DNA of 64,000 nucleotides, from contig NZ_JZEY01000061.1 of the NCBI RefSeq assembly GCF_000969445.1, positions 917,501-981,500 on the forward strand, written 5' to 3'. A model generated the notes under the pieces. That model was not told where the DNA came from and searched no databases. It saw only the letters and a program-made list of their open reading frames with translations. This stretch comes from Devosia chinhatensis. Lineage in GTDB: Bacteria; Pseudomonadota; Alphaproteobacteria; Rhizobiales; Devosiaceae. This document shows positions 8,523-16,691 of the stretch, one piece after another. Every line of letters begins with the position of its first letter. Within the stretch, counting starts at the first letter, position 1. The translations under genes were made by a program, and so were the position numbers.

Positions 8523-8641
8523 CCCTCATCCGGCCCTTTTTGGGGCCCTCCTCTCCCCCAAGGGAGAGGTGACGCAAGACCATTCATTGTGCCCTCTTCA
8601 CCTCTCCCTCGGGGAGAGGTCGGCCGAAGGCCGGGTGAGGG
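8523..8641. repeat. REP-like composite palindromic element
   Basis: The whole gap between the dehydrogenase and DUF993 genes is a nested palindrome. The outer arms CCCTCATCCGGCC (8523-8535) and GGCCGGGTGAGGG (8629-8641) are complementary, and two inner hairpins with CTCTCCCCCAAGGGAGAGGTG and CACCTCTCCCTCGGGGAGAGG lie at about 8551-8571 and 8599-8620. Elements with this CTCTCCC..GGGAGAG core are frequent intergenic repeats in rhizobial genomes (from memory). It lies inside an operon. Confidence 0.75.
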
Positions 8642-8659
8642 GGCCTTCCGGAGGCCAGA

Positions 8660-9829
8660 ATGCCCACACTCAACCTGCCCAATCCCGACCGCTCCATCAG
8701 CCCCTATACGCTGACAGGCGATCCCATTCCCTTCGTCAAGTTCAAGGCGACGGACTTTCCGCGCATTGCCTATTCGGCGGCCCATGTCGTCGCCGATCCG
8801 CTGGCCAGCAATGATCCCTGGCTGACCCCGGCCATCGATTGGGACACGACGCTCAAGTTCCGTCATCGCATGTGGGATCTGGGCCTGGGCGTGGCCGAGG
8901 CCATGGACACCGCGCAGCGCGGCATGGGCCTGACCTGGGCCGAAGCGCAGGAGCTGATCCGCCGCTCGCAGGCCGAAGCGCGGACGCGCGATGATAGCCT
9001 CATTGCCTATGGTGCCGGCACCGATCACCTCATGCCGGGCCCCGATGTCACAATCGACGACATCATCAAGGCCTATGACGAGCAGGTCGGCTTTGTCGAA
9101 GGCGAGGGCGGCCGGGTCATCCTCATGGCCAGCCGGGCGCTGGCGGCGGCGGCCAAATCCCCCGATGACTATGCCCGCGTTTATGGCCATGTGCTGAGCC
9201 AAGTCAAACAGCCGGTGATCATGCATTGGCTGGGCGAGATGTTCGATCCAGCCCTTCAGGGCTATTGGGGCACTATCGACCACGACGCCGCGATGGACAC
9301 CTGCCTCGACGTCATCGCTGCCCATGCCGACAAGGTCGACGGCATCAAGATTTCCCTGCTCTCGGCGGAAAAGGAAATCGCCATGCGCCGGCGCCTGCCG
9401 GCAAGCGTGAAGATGTATACCGGCGACGATTTTAACTATGCCGAACTCATCGCTGGCGACGATCAGGGCTATTCCCACGCCCTGCTCGGCATTTTCGACG
9501 CCATCGCGCCAGCCGCCTCGGCGGGTCTTGCCGCCTTGGGTAAGGGCAATAGCCAGGAATTCTTCGATATTCTCGAGCCCACCGTGCCGCTCAGCCGCCA
9601 TATCTTTGCGGCACCGACCCGCTTCTACAAGACCGGCGTTGTCTTTCTCGCCTATCTTAACGGCCTCCAGGATCATTTCCAGATGATCGGCGGCCAGCAA
9701 TCGACGCGTTCGGTCCAGCACCTGGCCGAATTGTTCCGCCTTGCCGACAAGGCGCGCGTCCTTGCCGATCCGGAACTGGCAACGGCACGGATGCAGGCGG
9801 TGCTGGCGGTGAATGGAGTCCCGGCATGA
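8660..9829 (+). CDS. DUF993 family protein (dihydrodipicolinate synthase-like TIM barrel)
   Basis: A 389-residue soluble protein that I recognise as DUF993, a family distantly related to class I aldolases of the dihydrodipicolinate synthase type. Visible features are YGAGTDHLMPG, VIMHWLGEMFDPALQGYWG and a KVDGIKISLLSAEKE stretch whose lysine (about residue 231) is where a Schiff-base lysine would be expected in an aldolase. That catalytic reading is inference. The ATG follows GGAGG. It overlaps the epimerase gene by four bases (ATGA), indicating tight coupling. Function unproven; with its neighbours it probably handles a sugar-derived keto acid. Confidence 0.85.
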   Translation: MPTLNLPNPDRSISPYTLTGDPIPFVKFKATDFPRIAYSAAHVVADPLASNDPWLTPAIDWDTTLKFRHRMWDLGLGVAEAMDTAQRGMGLTWAEAQELIRRSQAEARTRDDSLIAYGAGTDHLMPGPDVTIDDIIKAYDEQVGFVEGEGGRVILMASRALAAAAKSPDDYARVYGHVLSQVKQPVIMHWLGEMFDPALQGYWGTIDHDAAMDTCLDVIAAHADKVDGIKISLLSAEKEIAMRRRLPASVKMYTGDDFNYAELIAGDDQGYSHALLGIFDAIAPAASAGLAALGKGNSQEFFDILEPTVPLSRHIFAAPTRFYKTGVVFLAYLNGLQDHFQMIGGQQSTRSVQHLAELFRLADKARVLADPELATARMQAVLAVNGVPA

Positions 9830-10650
9830 CCGATCGGGGTATTTCGCTCAATCTCGCCACCACCCGCCAGGTCTGGGGCTTTGCCGAAGCGGTGGACGGG
9901 TGCCTGCGCGCCGGCATCACCGCCATCTCCCCTTGGCGTGACCAGATCGCGGCCATCGGTCTTGATGAGGCAGCGCGCATCGTGCGCGAAAACAAGCTTC
10001 AGGTCACCGGCGTCTGCCGCGGCGGCATGTTCCCGGCTGCGAGCGCGGAGGGGCGACAGGCCAATATCGACGACAACCTCCGCGCCATCGACGAAGCCGC
10101 AGCGCTCAATGCCGATTGTCTGGTCCTGGTTGTGGGCGGCCTGCCCGAGGGCAGCCGCGACATTGGGGGCGCCCGCCGGATGGTTGCCGATGGCATCGCC
10201 GCCATGCTGCCTCATGCCAAGGCATCGGGGGTCAAGATCGCAATCGAGCCCTTGCATCCCATGTATGCCGCCGACCGCGCCTGCGTAAACACCATCGATC
10301 AGGCGCTCGATATCTGCGAGGACCTGGGCGAGACCGTAGGGGTCGCCATCGACGTCTACCATGTCTGGTGGGACCCCAATCTCGCCAATGCCATCGCCCG
10401 GGCCGGAAGAATGAAGCGGATTTTTGCGCATCACATCTGTGACTGGCTGGTGCCGACCAAGGATATGCTGCTTGATCGGGGCATGATGGGCGATGGCGTC
10501 ATCGACCTGCCCGGCATTCGCAAGATGATCGAGGACGCGGGTTTTTTTGGGCCTCAGGAGGTCGAAATCTTCAGCCAGGACAATTGGTGGAAGCGGCCGG
10601 GCGACGAGGTCCTGGCAATTATCAAGGATCGCGTAGCCACAAAGTGCTGA
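9826..10650 (+). CDS. Sugar phosphate isomerase/epimerase family protein (xylose isomerase-like TIM barrel)
   Basis: A 274-residue AP endonuclease 2/xylose isomerase-like TIM barrel. Metal-ligand candidates typical of the family are present: IEPLHP (Glu and His), IDVYHVWWDP (Asp and His), FAHHICDW, and EVEIFS near the C-terminus (Glu). Members isomerise or epimerise sugars or keto sugars. Last gene of the dehydrogenase-DUF993-epimerase operon with an ATGA overlap to the gene before, and a terminator directly after. Exact substrate unknown. Confidence 0.9.
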   Translation: MTDRGISLNLATTRQVWGFAEAVDGCLRAGITAISPWRDQIAAIGLDEAARIVRENKLQVTGVCRGGMFPAASAEGRQANIDDNLRAIDEAAALNADCLVLVVGGLPEGSRDIGGARRMVADGIAAMLPHAKASGVKIAIEPLHPMYAADRACVNTIDQALDICEDLGETVGVAIDVYHVWWDPNLANAIARAGRMKRIFAHHICDWLVPTKDMLLDRGMMGDGVIDLPGIRKMIEDAGFFGPQEVEIFSQDNWWKRPGDEVLAIIKDRVATKC

Positions 10651-10658
10651 AACAAAAA

Positions 10659-10685
10659 GCCCCGGACCGTGGTCCGGGGCGTTTT
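10659..10685. terminator. Bidirectional terminator
   Basis: GCCCCGGACC / GGTCCGGGGC stem with A run before and TTTT after, between the convergent epimerase and DUF2147 genes; the last ten bases of the stem end at 10680. Confidence 0.85.
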
Positions 10686-10701
10686 CGGGTGTGAGCCGCG
10701 A

Positions 10702-11088
10702 TTACTGACGCTGGTAATCGATGCTCGAGCACAAGATCGCGGCGCGACAGCCGGTGATCTTGAGCGTATCCGCGCCGGTCAGCTCCACAGTGGCCTTGGC
10801 ATTGCCGCCGTTCAGCGCGATATCGCCTTCCCACTTGTTCGGACCGGTCTGGGTGCCGCGCACCACTTCCTGGTTCACGAACTGCAGGTTCTCTTCAGTG
10901 CGGCTGTCGCCCTGAATGTCATTCAGCACGCCGCAAAGCTGAGTGCCGTCGCCGCAGAGCGAAAAGGTGAAGCTGGTGCCCCAACGGTCGACCCAGGTGC
11001 CATCCGGGCTGGCAGCGTCCTGAGCCATGGTGGGGACCGCCAGGGACAAGGCAATTGCGGCGGCAGCAACAAGAGATTTTGCAAACAT
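10702..11088 (-). CDS. DUF2147 domain secreted protein
   Basis: A 128-residue protein with a signal peptide (MFAKSLVAAAAIALSLAVPTMA, cleavage near residue 22) and a mature domain typical of DUF2147, a small beta-rich domain of unknown function. Landmarks are DGTWVDRWGTSFTFSLCGDG, LCGVLNDIQGDSR and the cysteine-bearing C-terminus ITGCRAAILCSSIDYQ, so disulphides in the periplasm are possible. The frame is open further upstream but the ATG at 11088 starts the signal peptide and has GGAG 12 bases before. Monocistronic. Confidence 0.82.
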   Translation of the reverse strand: MFAKSLVAAAAIALSLAVPTMAQDAASPDGTWVDRWGTSFTFSLCGDGTQLCGVLNDIQGDSRTEENLQFVNQEVVRGTQTGPNKWEGDIALNGGNAKATVELTGADTLKITGCRAAILCSSIDYQRQ

Positions 11089-11198
11089 TCGTGGTTTACT
11101 CCATGCGTCGTCGCGCCCGATCTGTTTCGGGCGCGGATGTAATTGAAATACAAGCCCTGGCGTAGCAAACGCATCGGCTCGCATTGGGTTGCCAAATG

Positions 11199-12392
11199 TT
11201 ACCGCTCGAAGGTCGCAGCCACTTCAATGTGCGTAGACCAAGCGAACTGGTCTACCGCTATTAGGTCACGCAACATGAACCCTGCTTGAACGAGCTGTTC
11301 AGCATCGCGGGCGAAGGTCTTGGGGTCACAGGCCACCATCACCACCCGCTTGACCTTGGAGAGCGCGATTTCCTTGACCTGCGCCTGCGCTCCGGCGCGC
11401 GGCGGATCGAGCACCACGCAGTCGAAATTGAGTTCGAACCGGGTGAGGGGGTCGCGGAACAGGTCGCGCGCCTTGATCGTGATCCCCTTGAGCCCTTTGG
11501 TGTGGCGCGCCGCCTTGTCGAGCGCCAGCACGGCCGGCTTGTCGCTGTCGGCCGCATAGACGGAGGCTTTCTCCGCCAGCCGCAGCGCAAAGGGTCCGAT
11601 GCCGCAGAAGAGGTCCGCAATGGTCTTGGCCTTGCCGACGGCGCCCAGCACATAATCGGCCAGCACCTGCTCGGCCTCGGCCGTTGCCTGAAGGAAGGAG
11701 CCGATCGGCAGTTCGACTGTGGCACGTCCCATGCCGATGCTCGGCTGCTGGCGCAGGGAAACCATCTCCCCCTCGAGCGCCAGCCGCGCCAGGCCCAGCT
11801 GATTGGCCAGCGGCACCAGTTTTTCCGCGCGCGTCTGTTTGGCTGCCTTGCGGATGCCCACGTCGATCCCTGTATTGGTGGCGGTAAAAGCCAGGTCGCA
11901 TTCCCCGATCGCCGCGCCCAGCGCCCGGGCGATCTGCGGCGCCCGCGTCAAAGCCGGCACCAGGATGGGGCAGGCTTCGATGTCGAGCAGCTCGTGGCTT
12001 CTGATCCGCATGTAACCGGCCGCATCCCTGCGGGCATGCAGTGTGGCGCGGCGCCGCCCTGCACCATGGGCCAGGACGAACCGGGAAACCTGTGCCTCGA
12101 GCCCCGTCTGGCGCAGCGGCGTTTCCACGAGGCCGGTCTTGAAGGCCTGGTAGCGCTCGGCATCGAGGTGCTGCAGCTGGCAGCCCCCGCAGCGTCCGAA
12201 ATAGGGGCAGAAGGGTTCGGCGCGGTCTGCCGCCGGCGACAGCACGTCGAGGAGCTGGCCGCGCTCGCCATCGCGGGTGATCGTCACCTCTTCGCCCGGC
12301 AGGGTGAAGGGCACGAAGACCCGGCTGCCGTCGATATGGGCGATGCCCTCGCCCCTGTGGCCGAGGCTGTCGATTGTGGTTGTGATGGTCAT
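11199..12392 (-). CDS. Class I SAM-dependent RNA uracil-C5 methyltransferase (RlmD/TrmA family)
   Basis: A 397-residue enzyme that puts a methyl group on C5 of a uridine in rRNA (RumA/RlmD-like). An N-terminal TRAM domain (residues 1-55) precedes iron-sulfur cysteines C62, C68 and C71 (CPYFGRCGGC) and a fourth cysteine in IEACPIL. The methyltransferase domain has DLFCGIGPFAL (SAM), DPPRAG and the catalytic-loop VACDPKTFARD. The frame is open to 12506, but the nfu terminator lies inside that stretch, so the ATG at 12392 is preferred although its ribosome site is weak. Which uridine is modified cannot be told. Confidence 0.9.
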   Translation of the reverse strand: MTITTTIDSLGHRGEGIAHIDGSRVFVPFTLPGEEVTITRDGERGQLLDVLSPAADRAEPFCPYFGRCGGCQLQHLDAERYQAFKTGLVETPLRQTGLEAQVSRFVLAHGAGRRRATLHARRDAAGYMRIRSHELLDIEACPILVPALTRAPQIARALGAAIGECDLAFTATNTGIDVGIRKAAKQTRAEKLVPLANQLGLARLALEGEMVSLRQQPSIGMGRATVELPIGSFLQATAEAEQVLADYVLGAVGKAKTIADLFCGIGPFALRLAEKASVYAADSDKPAVLALDKAARHTKGLKGITIKARDLFRDPLTRFELNFDCVVLDPPRAGAQAQVKEIALSKVKRVVMVACDPKTFARDAEQLVQAGFMLRDLIAVDQFAWSTHIEVAATFER

Positions 12393-12461
12393 GGGCGCTT
12401 CGGTTTGGGGCTTGCTGTTTTTTGGCCTAGCGGGTTTGACCGGCAAAACCAATCCCTCAAA

Positions 12462-12491
12462 GACAAAGGCCCGATGATCGCTCATCGGGCC
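12462..12491 (-). terminator. Terminator of the nfu gene
   Basis: On the minus strand GGCCCGATGA-GCGA-TCATCGGGCC is followed by TTTGTCTTT. It starts 28 bases after the nfu stop codon and argues against the longer start of the methyltransferase gene. Confidence 0.8.
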
Positions 12492-12518
12492 CCTGGCTTG
12501 CTGCAAAACTGGCTCGGC

Positions 12519-13085
12519 TCAGACCTGCTGCACCGATTCAACGCCCGGCACGAAATGGCGGAGCAGGTTCTCGATGCCGCTCTTGAGGGTAGCGGTAGAA
12601 GAGGGGCAGCCCGAACAGGCGCCCTGCATATGGAGGAACACGGTGCCTTCCTTGAAGCCCTTGAAGATGATGTCGCCGCCATCCATCGCAACGGCCGGAC
12701 GCACGCGTGTGGCCAGAAGCTCCTTGATGACTTCCACCATCTCCTTGTCGTCGTCTTCGTAGAATTCCTCGATCTCGTCGAAATCGACCTGGGCGGCGCC
12801 GGTTTCGGCGATCACCGGCTTGCCGGAGAGGAAATGGTCCATGATCACGCCAAGAATGGCCGGCTTGATATGGGCCCAATTGGTGTCGTCCTTGGTGACC
12901 GAAATGAAATCGGACCCCAGGAAGACGCCGGTCACCCCAGAAATGGCAAAGAGCCCCGTCGCCAGCGGCGAGGCCGCGGCAGCTTCGGGAGAACGGAAAT
13001 CGCGCGGCTCGCCGGTGAGCACGTCACGGCCGGGCAGGAATTTCAGCGTCGCCGGGTTGGGCGTGGCTTCGGTCTGGATGAACAT
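12519..13085 (-). CDS. nfu: NifU family iron-sulfur cluster scaffold (Nfu type)
   Basis: A 188-residue two-domain Nfu protein. The N-terminal Nfu_N domain begins MFIQTEATPNPATLKFLPG. The C-terminal NifU domain has the GACSGCPSS motif, whose CxxC ligates a bridging [4Fe-4S] cluster passed to apo-proteins. The two domains are joined by an acidic linker (EIEEFYEDDDKE). No other isc or suf genes are in the window. An Irr-type palindrome sits 21 bases upstream of the start, which fits iron-dependent control of cluster assembly. The ATG has no strong ribosome site. Confidence 0.94.
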   Translation of the reverse strand: MFIQTEATPNPATLKFLPGRDVLTGEPRDFRSPEAAAASPLATGLFAISGVTGVFLGSDFISVTKDDTNWAHIKPAILGVIMDHFLSGKPVIAETGAAQVDFDEIEEFYEDDDKEMVEVIKELLATRVRPAVAMDGGDIIFKGFKEGTVFLHMQGACSGCPSSTATLKSGIENLLRHFVPGVESVQQV

Positions 13086-13105
13086 GCAATGCCTGCGCGT
13101 TTACG

Positions 13106-13122
13106 ATTAGAACGCTTCTAAA
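13106..13122 (-). promoter_or_regulatory. Irr-type iron control element (ICE box) upstream of nfu
   Basis: ATTAGAACGCTTCTAAA contains the perfect dyad TTAGAA-CGC-TTCTAA. It matches the rhizobial Irr motif TTTAGAAnnnTTCTAAA at all but the first base (consensus recalled from comparative studies of alphaproteobacterial iron regulons). It lies 20-37 bases upstream of the nfu start, so Irr would repress under low iron. Binding is inferred. Confidence 0.6.
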
Positions 13123-13194
13123 ATAGCCTTTTGCGGCGCTTATGCAAGGCTTGTGATCGTCTCTTTTTGCATGCGTGCCCGGCGGCACGACGGA

Positions 13195-14700
13195 TCAGGC
13201 GGTGCGCGCCAGTTCCTTTTTCTGTCTGCGCCGGATCACCGAGGAGGGAATGTTCATGCCCTCGCGATACTTGGCGACCGTGCGGCGGGCCACGTCGATC
13301 CCCTGTTCCTTGCGCAGCATTTCGGCGATTGTATCGTCCGACAGAATGTCGCTGGCCGCTTCGGCATCGATCAATTGGCGGATCCGGTGGCGCACCGCCT
13401 CTGCGGAATGATCGCCACCGCCATCGGCCGAGGCGATGGCGGTGGTGAAGAAGTATTTCATCTCGAACAGGCCGCGCGGCGTGGCCATGTATTTGTTGGC
13501 CGTGACGCGGGAAACGGTCGATTCATGCATGTCGATCGCCTTGGCCACGTTGCGCAGCGTCATCGGCTTGAGATGGGCCACGCCATGGGTGAGGAAGCCG
13601 TCCTGCTGGCGCACGATCTCTGCGGCCACTTTGGTGATGGTCTGGGCCCGCTGATCGAGGCTCTTGGTCAGCCAATTGGCATTGGCCAGGCAATCGGACA
13701 AAAACGCCTTCTCGCCCGCGTCCCGCGTCTTCTTGGTCACCGTGGCGTAATAGACGCGATTGACCAGCACCTTGGGCAGGGTTTCCGAATTGAGCTCGAT
13801 CTGCCAGCCGCCATCGGGGCCGGCGCGCACGAATACATCGGGCACTACCGCCTCGACCGGGGCGCTGTCGAAGGCCAGGCCCGGCTTGGGATCGAGCAGC
13901 CGCAATTCGGCCAGCATGTCGGTGAGGTCCTCGCGGTCGCATCCCACAGCCTTGAGCAGCGCCGGCAGATTGTGCTCGGCCAGAAGCGGCAGATGCGCGA
14001 TCAGCCGCTCCATGATCGGGTCGAGCCGGTCGCGTTCGCGCAGCTGTATGGAGAGGCACTCGGCCACGTCCCGTGCGAAGATGCCGGCCGGGTCGCAGGT
14101 CTGCAGCGCCATCAGCACCGCCTCGACATCCTCGATTTCGGCACCGAGCAGTTCGGCCACCGATGCCAGTTCGACCGTCAGATAGCCCGCCTCGTTCAAC
14201 CCGTCGATCAGGTGCCGCGCGATCAGCCGGTCCGCCGCGGTCCGCAAGAGCATCTGCGCCTGGGCTTCGAGATGGTCGGAAAGCTTGGGGCGGGCGGCCA
14301 CATATTGATCGAGATCGGGCGCCTCGCCGCCTTCGAAGGAACCATTGCGGTCCGGTCCGCGCGTTTCCCCGATATCCTGTGGCACGGCATCGGGAAAGAC
14401 GTTCTCGACCGCTGTGTCATAGCCCTCGGCGATTTCGCCGGCATCCTTGACGCGCTCGCCCGAGGCATAGGTGTCCTCGTAAGCGCTCATTTCGGTCTGC
14501 CGTTCGGACACCTCCGCCGGCTCGACGTCGTCGCCACCCCCCTCCTCGCGCTCGAGAATGGGATTGCGCAGCAGTTCGGCGTCGACGAAATCGTTGAGTT
14601 CGAGATGGCTGAGCTGCAACAGCCGGATGGACTGCATCAGTTGCGGTGTCAGTGTCAGGCTTTGCGACTGGCGAAATTCCAGCCTTGGCGACAGCGCCAT
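13195..14700 (-). CDS. rpoN: RNA polymerase sigma-54 factor
   Basis: A 501-residue sigma-54. Region I starts LEFRQSQSLTLTPQLMQSIRLLQLS, the glutamine-rich activator-responsive segment. An acidic region II follows (about residues 55-115). The core-binding and DNA-binding domains end in the RpoN box ARRTVAKYRE near the C-terminus, which reads the -24 promoter element. The start at 14700 (MALSPRLEFRQ) is the one conserved in the family; the frame continues 20 residues upstream without a family match. It follows lptB by 111 bases, the common gene order; the usual hpf and ptsN are not next. Confidence 0.95.
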   Translation of the reverse strand: MALSPRLEFRQSQSLTLTPQLMQSIRLLQLSHLELNDFVDAELLRNPILEREEGGGDDVEPAEVSERQTEMSAYEDTYASGERVKDAGEIAEGYDTAVENVFPDAVPQDIGETRGPDRNGSFEGGEAPDLDQYVAARPKLSDHLEAQAQMLLRTAADRLIARHLIDGLNEAGYLTVELASVAELLGAEIEDVEAVLMALQTCDPAGIFARDVAECLSIQLRERDRLDPIMERLIAHLPLLAEHNLPALLKAVGCDREDLTDMLAELRLLDPKPGLAFDSAPVEAVVPDVFVRAGPDGGWQIELNSETLPKVLVNRVYYATVTKKTRDAGEKAFLSDCLANANWLTKSLDQRAQTITKVAAEIVRQQDGFLTHGVAHLKPMTLRNVAKAIDMHESTVSRVTANKYMATPRGLFEMKYFFTTAIASADGGGDHSAEAVRHRIRQLIDAEAASDILSDDTIAEMLRKEQGIDVARRTVAKYREGMNIPSSVIRRRQKKELARTA

Positions 14701-14811
14701 AAATTCACGTCTCTTGCTGCAAATTTCCAGCCGTTTCCGGCTGCTTCCCGCGCGCACCATGACTCAGTTTGAAAGGCGCGGCAAGTTTCGTGCCAGTCGC
14801 GACCGTTCGGC

Positions 14812-15570
14812 CTAGATCGAAAAGCTCTCGCCCAGATAGACACGTCGGGCCTCGGGATCGGCCGAGATGGTTTCGGGCTTGCCCTGGATCATCACGGTGC
14901 CGCCGTGAATGAGATAGGCGCGATCGACCAGGCCCAGCGTCTCGCGCACGGCGTGGTCGGTGATCAGCACCCCGATGCCGCGCTGGGTCAATTGCCGCAC
15001 GAGACCCTTGACCTCGGCCACCGCGATCGGATCGACGCCGGCAAAGGGTTCGTCGAGCAGCATGAAGGCGGGGTCGGCGGCCAGCGCCCGCGCGATTTCC
15101 ACCCGGCGCCGCTCACCCCCCGACAGCGCCAGCGCATTGGATTTGGCCAGGTGCTGGATCGAAAATTCCTCGAGCAGCGATTGCAGCCGGGCCTTGCGGG
15201 CGGCCTTGCCGCTTACCGTGTTTTCCAGCACGGCCATGATATTGCCGGTCACCGTCAGGCCGCGAAAGATCGAGGGTTCCTGCGGCAAATAGCCGATGCC
15301 CAATTGCCCGCGCTGGAACAGCGGCAACCGGGTGATCGCCTGCCCGTCGAGCAGGATCTTGCCCGCATCGGGTTTTACGAGGCCCATGATCATGGTGAAG
15401 ACCGTGGTCTTGCCCGCGCCATTGGGGCCGAGCAGGCCCACGGCCTCGCCGCGCCGCACGGCCAGCGACACATCGCGCACCACGGCGCGCTTGCCGAAGC
15501 TCTTGGCGAGGCCATGGGCCACCAGCCAGCCCTTCTGGTCGATGCGGGAGCGGGCAGTGTCCATGCTCAT
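14812..15570 (-). CDS. lptB: LPS export ABC transporter ATP-binding protein LptB
   Basis: A 252-residue cytoplasmic ATPase that powers lipopolysaccharide extraction from the inner membrane with LptFG. Walker A is GPNGAGKTT, the signature is LSGGERRRVEIARAL, Walker B is MLLDEPFAGVDP and the switch histidine is in ITDHAVRETL, all LptB-like. The start overlaps the lptA stop by four bases (ATGA). It forms an rnd-lptC-lptA-lptB set followed by rpoN. Confidence 0.96.
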   Translation of the reverse strand: MSMDTARSRIDQKGWLVAHGLAKSFGKRAVVRDVSLAVRRGEAVGLLGPNGAGKTTVFTMIMGLVKPDAGKILLDGQAITRLPLFQRGQLGIGYLPQEPSIFRGLTVTGNIMAVLENTVSGKAARKARLQSLLEEFSIQHLAKSNALALSGGERRRVEIARALAADPAFMLLDEPFAGVDPIAVAEVKGLVRQLTQRGIGVLITDHAVRETLGLVDRAYLIHGGTVMIQGKPETISADPEARRVYLGESFSI

Positions 15571-16028
15571 TGCGAGGTGAAGATCCCGGTGACGCGACCA
15601 CCACCGGTGCTGGTGAAGGTCGAGACATTGGTTTCGAGATTGACCACCAATTCGCTGGCATCCACCGTACCGCTGGCATTGGTGACCTTCACATTGCCGG
15701 TGAGGCGCAGCAATTGATCGCCGGGCGTGAAGACAGCGCGCTCGCCCGTAGCGTCCTGATCGGCGGTCTTGAGCCGCACATTGCCGCCGCTGGCCTCGAA
15801 GGTGCGGATATCGGTCGTGCCACCCTCGCCATAGGTCGCCACCACCTTGGGCGCCCAGACGGTGACATTGGGATGGACCACCATCACATTGCCCTCGAAT
15901 TCGGCCTGGCGGGCCGCTTCGTTCATCACGAAGACGTCGGACGTGATCTCGACCTGGCTCTGGGCTAGGGCGATCGGGGCCACGGCCGCCAGCAGGGCGA
16001 AGGCAAGAATGGTCCGGGTCAGGCGCAT
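15567..16028 (-). CDS. lptA: LPS transport periplasmic protein LptA
   Basis: A 153-residue OstA-type protein forming the periplasmic bridge that carries lipopolysaccharide to the outer membrane. A signal peptide (MRLTRTILAFALLAAVAPIALA) precedes a beta-jellyroll core with VEITSDVFVMNEAARQAEFEGNV split over the first strands and LRLTGNVKVT later. The frame is open upstream within lptC, but the ATG at 16028 has a GGAGACG ribosome site and follows the lptC stop by one base. It overlaps lptB by four bases. Confidence 0.92.
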   Translation of the reverse strand: MRLTRTILAFALLAAVAPIALAQSQVEITSDVFVMNEAARQAEFEGNVMVVHPNVTVWAPKVVATYGEGGTTDIRTFEASGGNVRLKTADQDATGERAVFTPGDQLLRLTGNVKVTNASGTVDASELVVNLETNVSTFTSTGGGRVTGIFTSQ

Positions 16029-16029
16029 G

Positions 16030-16677
16030 TCATTCGTCTCCAGAACCGGCGCGGCGATCTTCGCCCGGCGTCGAGGGCAGGGTGACCACGGCACGCGAGA
16101 AAGTCCAGACCTTGCCCGCGGCATCGTAGACAAGGCCTTCCGCCCGCACCGTGGAGCCATCGGCATAGTCGATGGCCACGGGGCCGTTGGTGGTCAGCGT
16201 CTGCGCATCCCAGTCAAAGGTGGAATCGGTGAGCGTGCCGACGGTTCCGGTCGTATCGGCAATTTCGGCCTGCTCCGGCACGATGGTCAGCTGGCCCATC
16301 GTATCGAGCTGTGCGGCGCGCGCATCCACCTGCATCTGCACCCCGTCGGTACGGTCGACGACCAGCTGGGCCCCGACGAGATCGATGAGATCGGTGCGTT
16401 CGGTCCGGGCCCGGGCGCGCTCGGCCCAGACCCGATAGACCGAGCCATCCGCAAGAATGCCCGCATATTCGGGCGCATCGACCACCACCGCCTCCGGCGT
16501 CACCTCGATCCGCCCCACCCCGAACCGGCCGGTAAAGCTGGCCAGATAAATCTGCACCAGCAATCCGGCAAGCACGATGGCGCCCATGGCCGGAATGCCC
16601 AGCCGCAGGATGGCGACCATCCGGTTGCGCCGGATCAGCCGGTGATGCCGGCCCAGTTTTACCGCAGCGTCGGCCAT
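16030..16677 (-). CDS. lptC: LPS export ABC transporter periplasmic protein LptC
   Basis: A 215-residue protein with one N-terminal membrane anchor (about residues 23-45, VAILRLGIPAMGAIVLAGLLV) and a periplasmic LptC-type beta domain with PEYAGILADGSVYRVWAERA. It couples the LptBFG complex to LptA. The position directly before lptA with one base between genes supports the call, since LptC sequences are poorly conserved. It starts 14 bases after the rnd gene. Confidence 0.9.
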   Translation of the reverse strand: MADAAVKLGRHHRLIRRNRMVAILRLGIPAMGAIVLAGLLVQIYLASFTGRFGVGRIEVTPEAVVVDAPEYAGILADGSVYRVWAERARARTERTDLIDLVGAQLVVDRTDGVQMQVDARAAQLDTMGQLTIVPEQAEIADTTGTVGTLTDSTFDWDAQTLTTNGPVAIDYADGSTVRAEGLVYDAAGKVWTFSRAVVTLPSTPGEDRRAGSGDE

Positions 16678-16691
16678 GGACGGGACGTGTC

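Noticed and set aside
6881..9721. Very long minus-strand open frame (946 codons) opposite the tauE, dehydrogenase and DUF993 genes
   Set aside because: It is the antisense of three genes with clear families; long antisense frames are common at this GC content, and the translated sequence has no recognisable domain.
11286..13121. Plus-strand open frame of 611 codons opposite the methyltransferase and nfu genes
   Set aside because: Covers two well supported genes on the other strand and crosses the nfu terminator.
14700..14760. Longer rpoN start at 14760
   Set aside because: The extra 20 residues have no counterpart in sigma-54 N-termini, while the start at 14700 matches the family.
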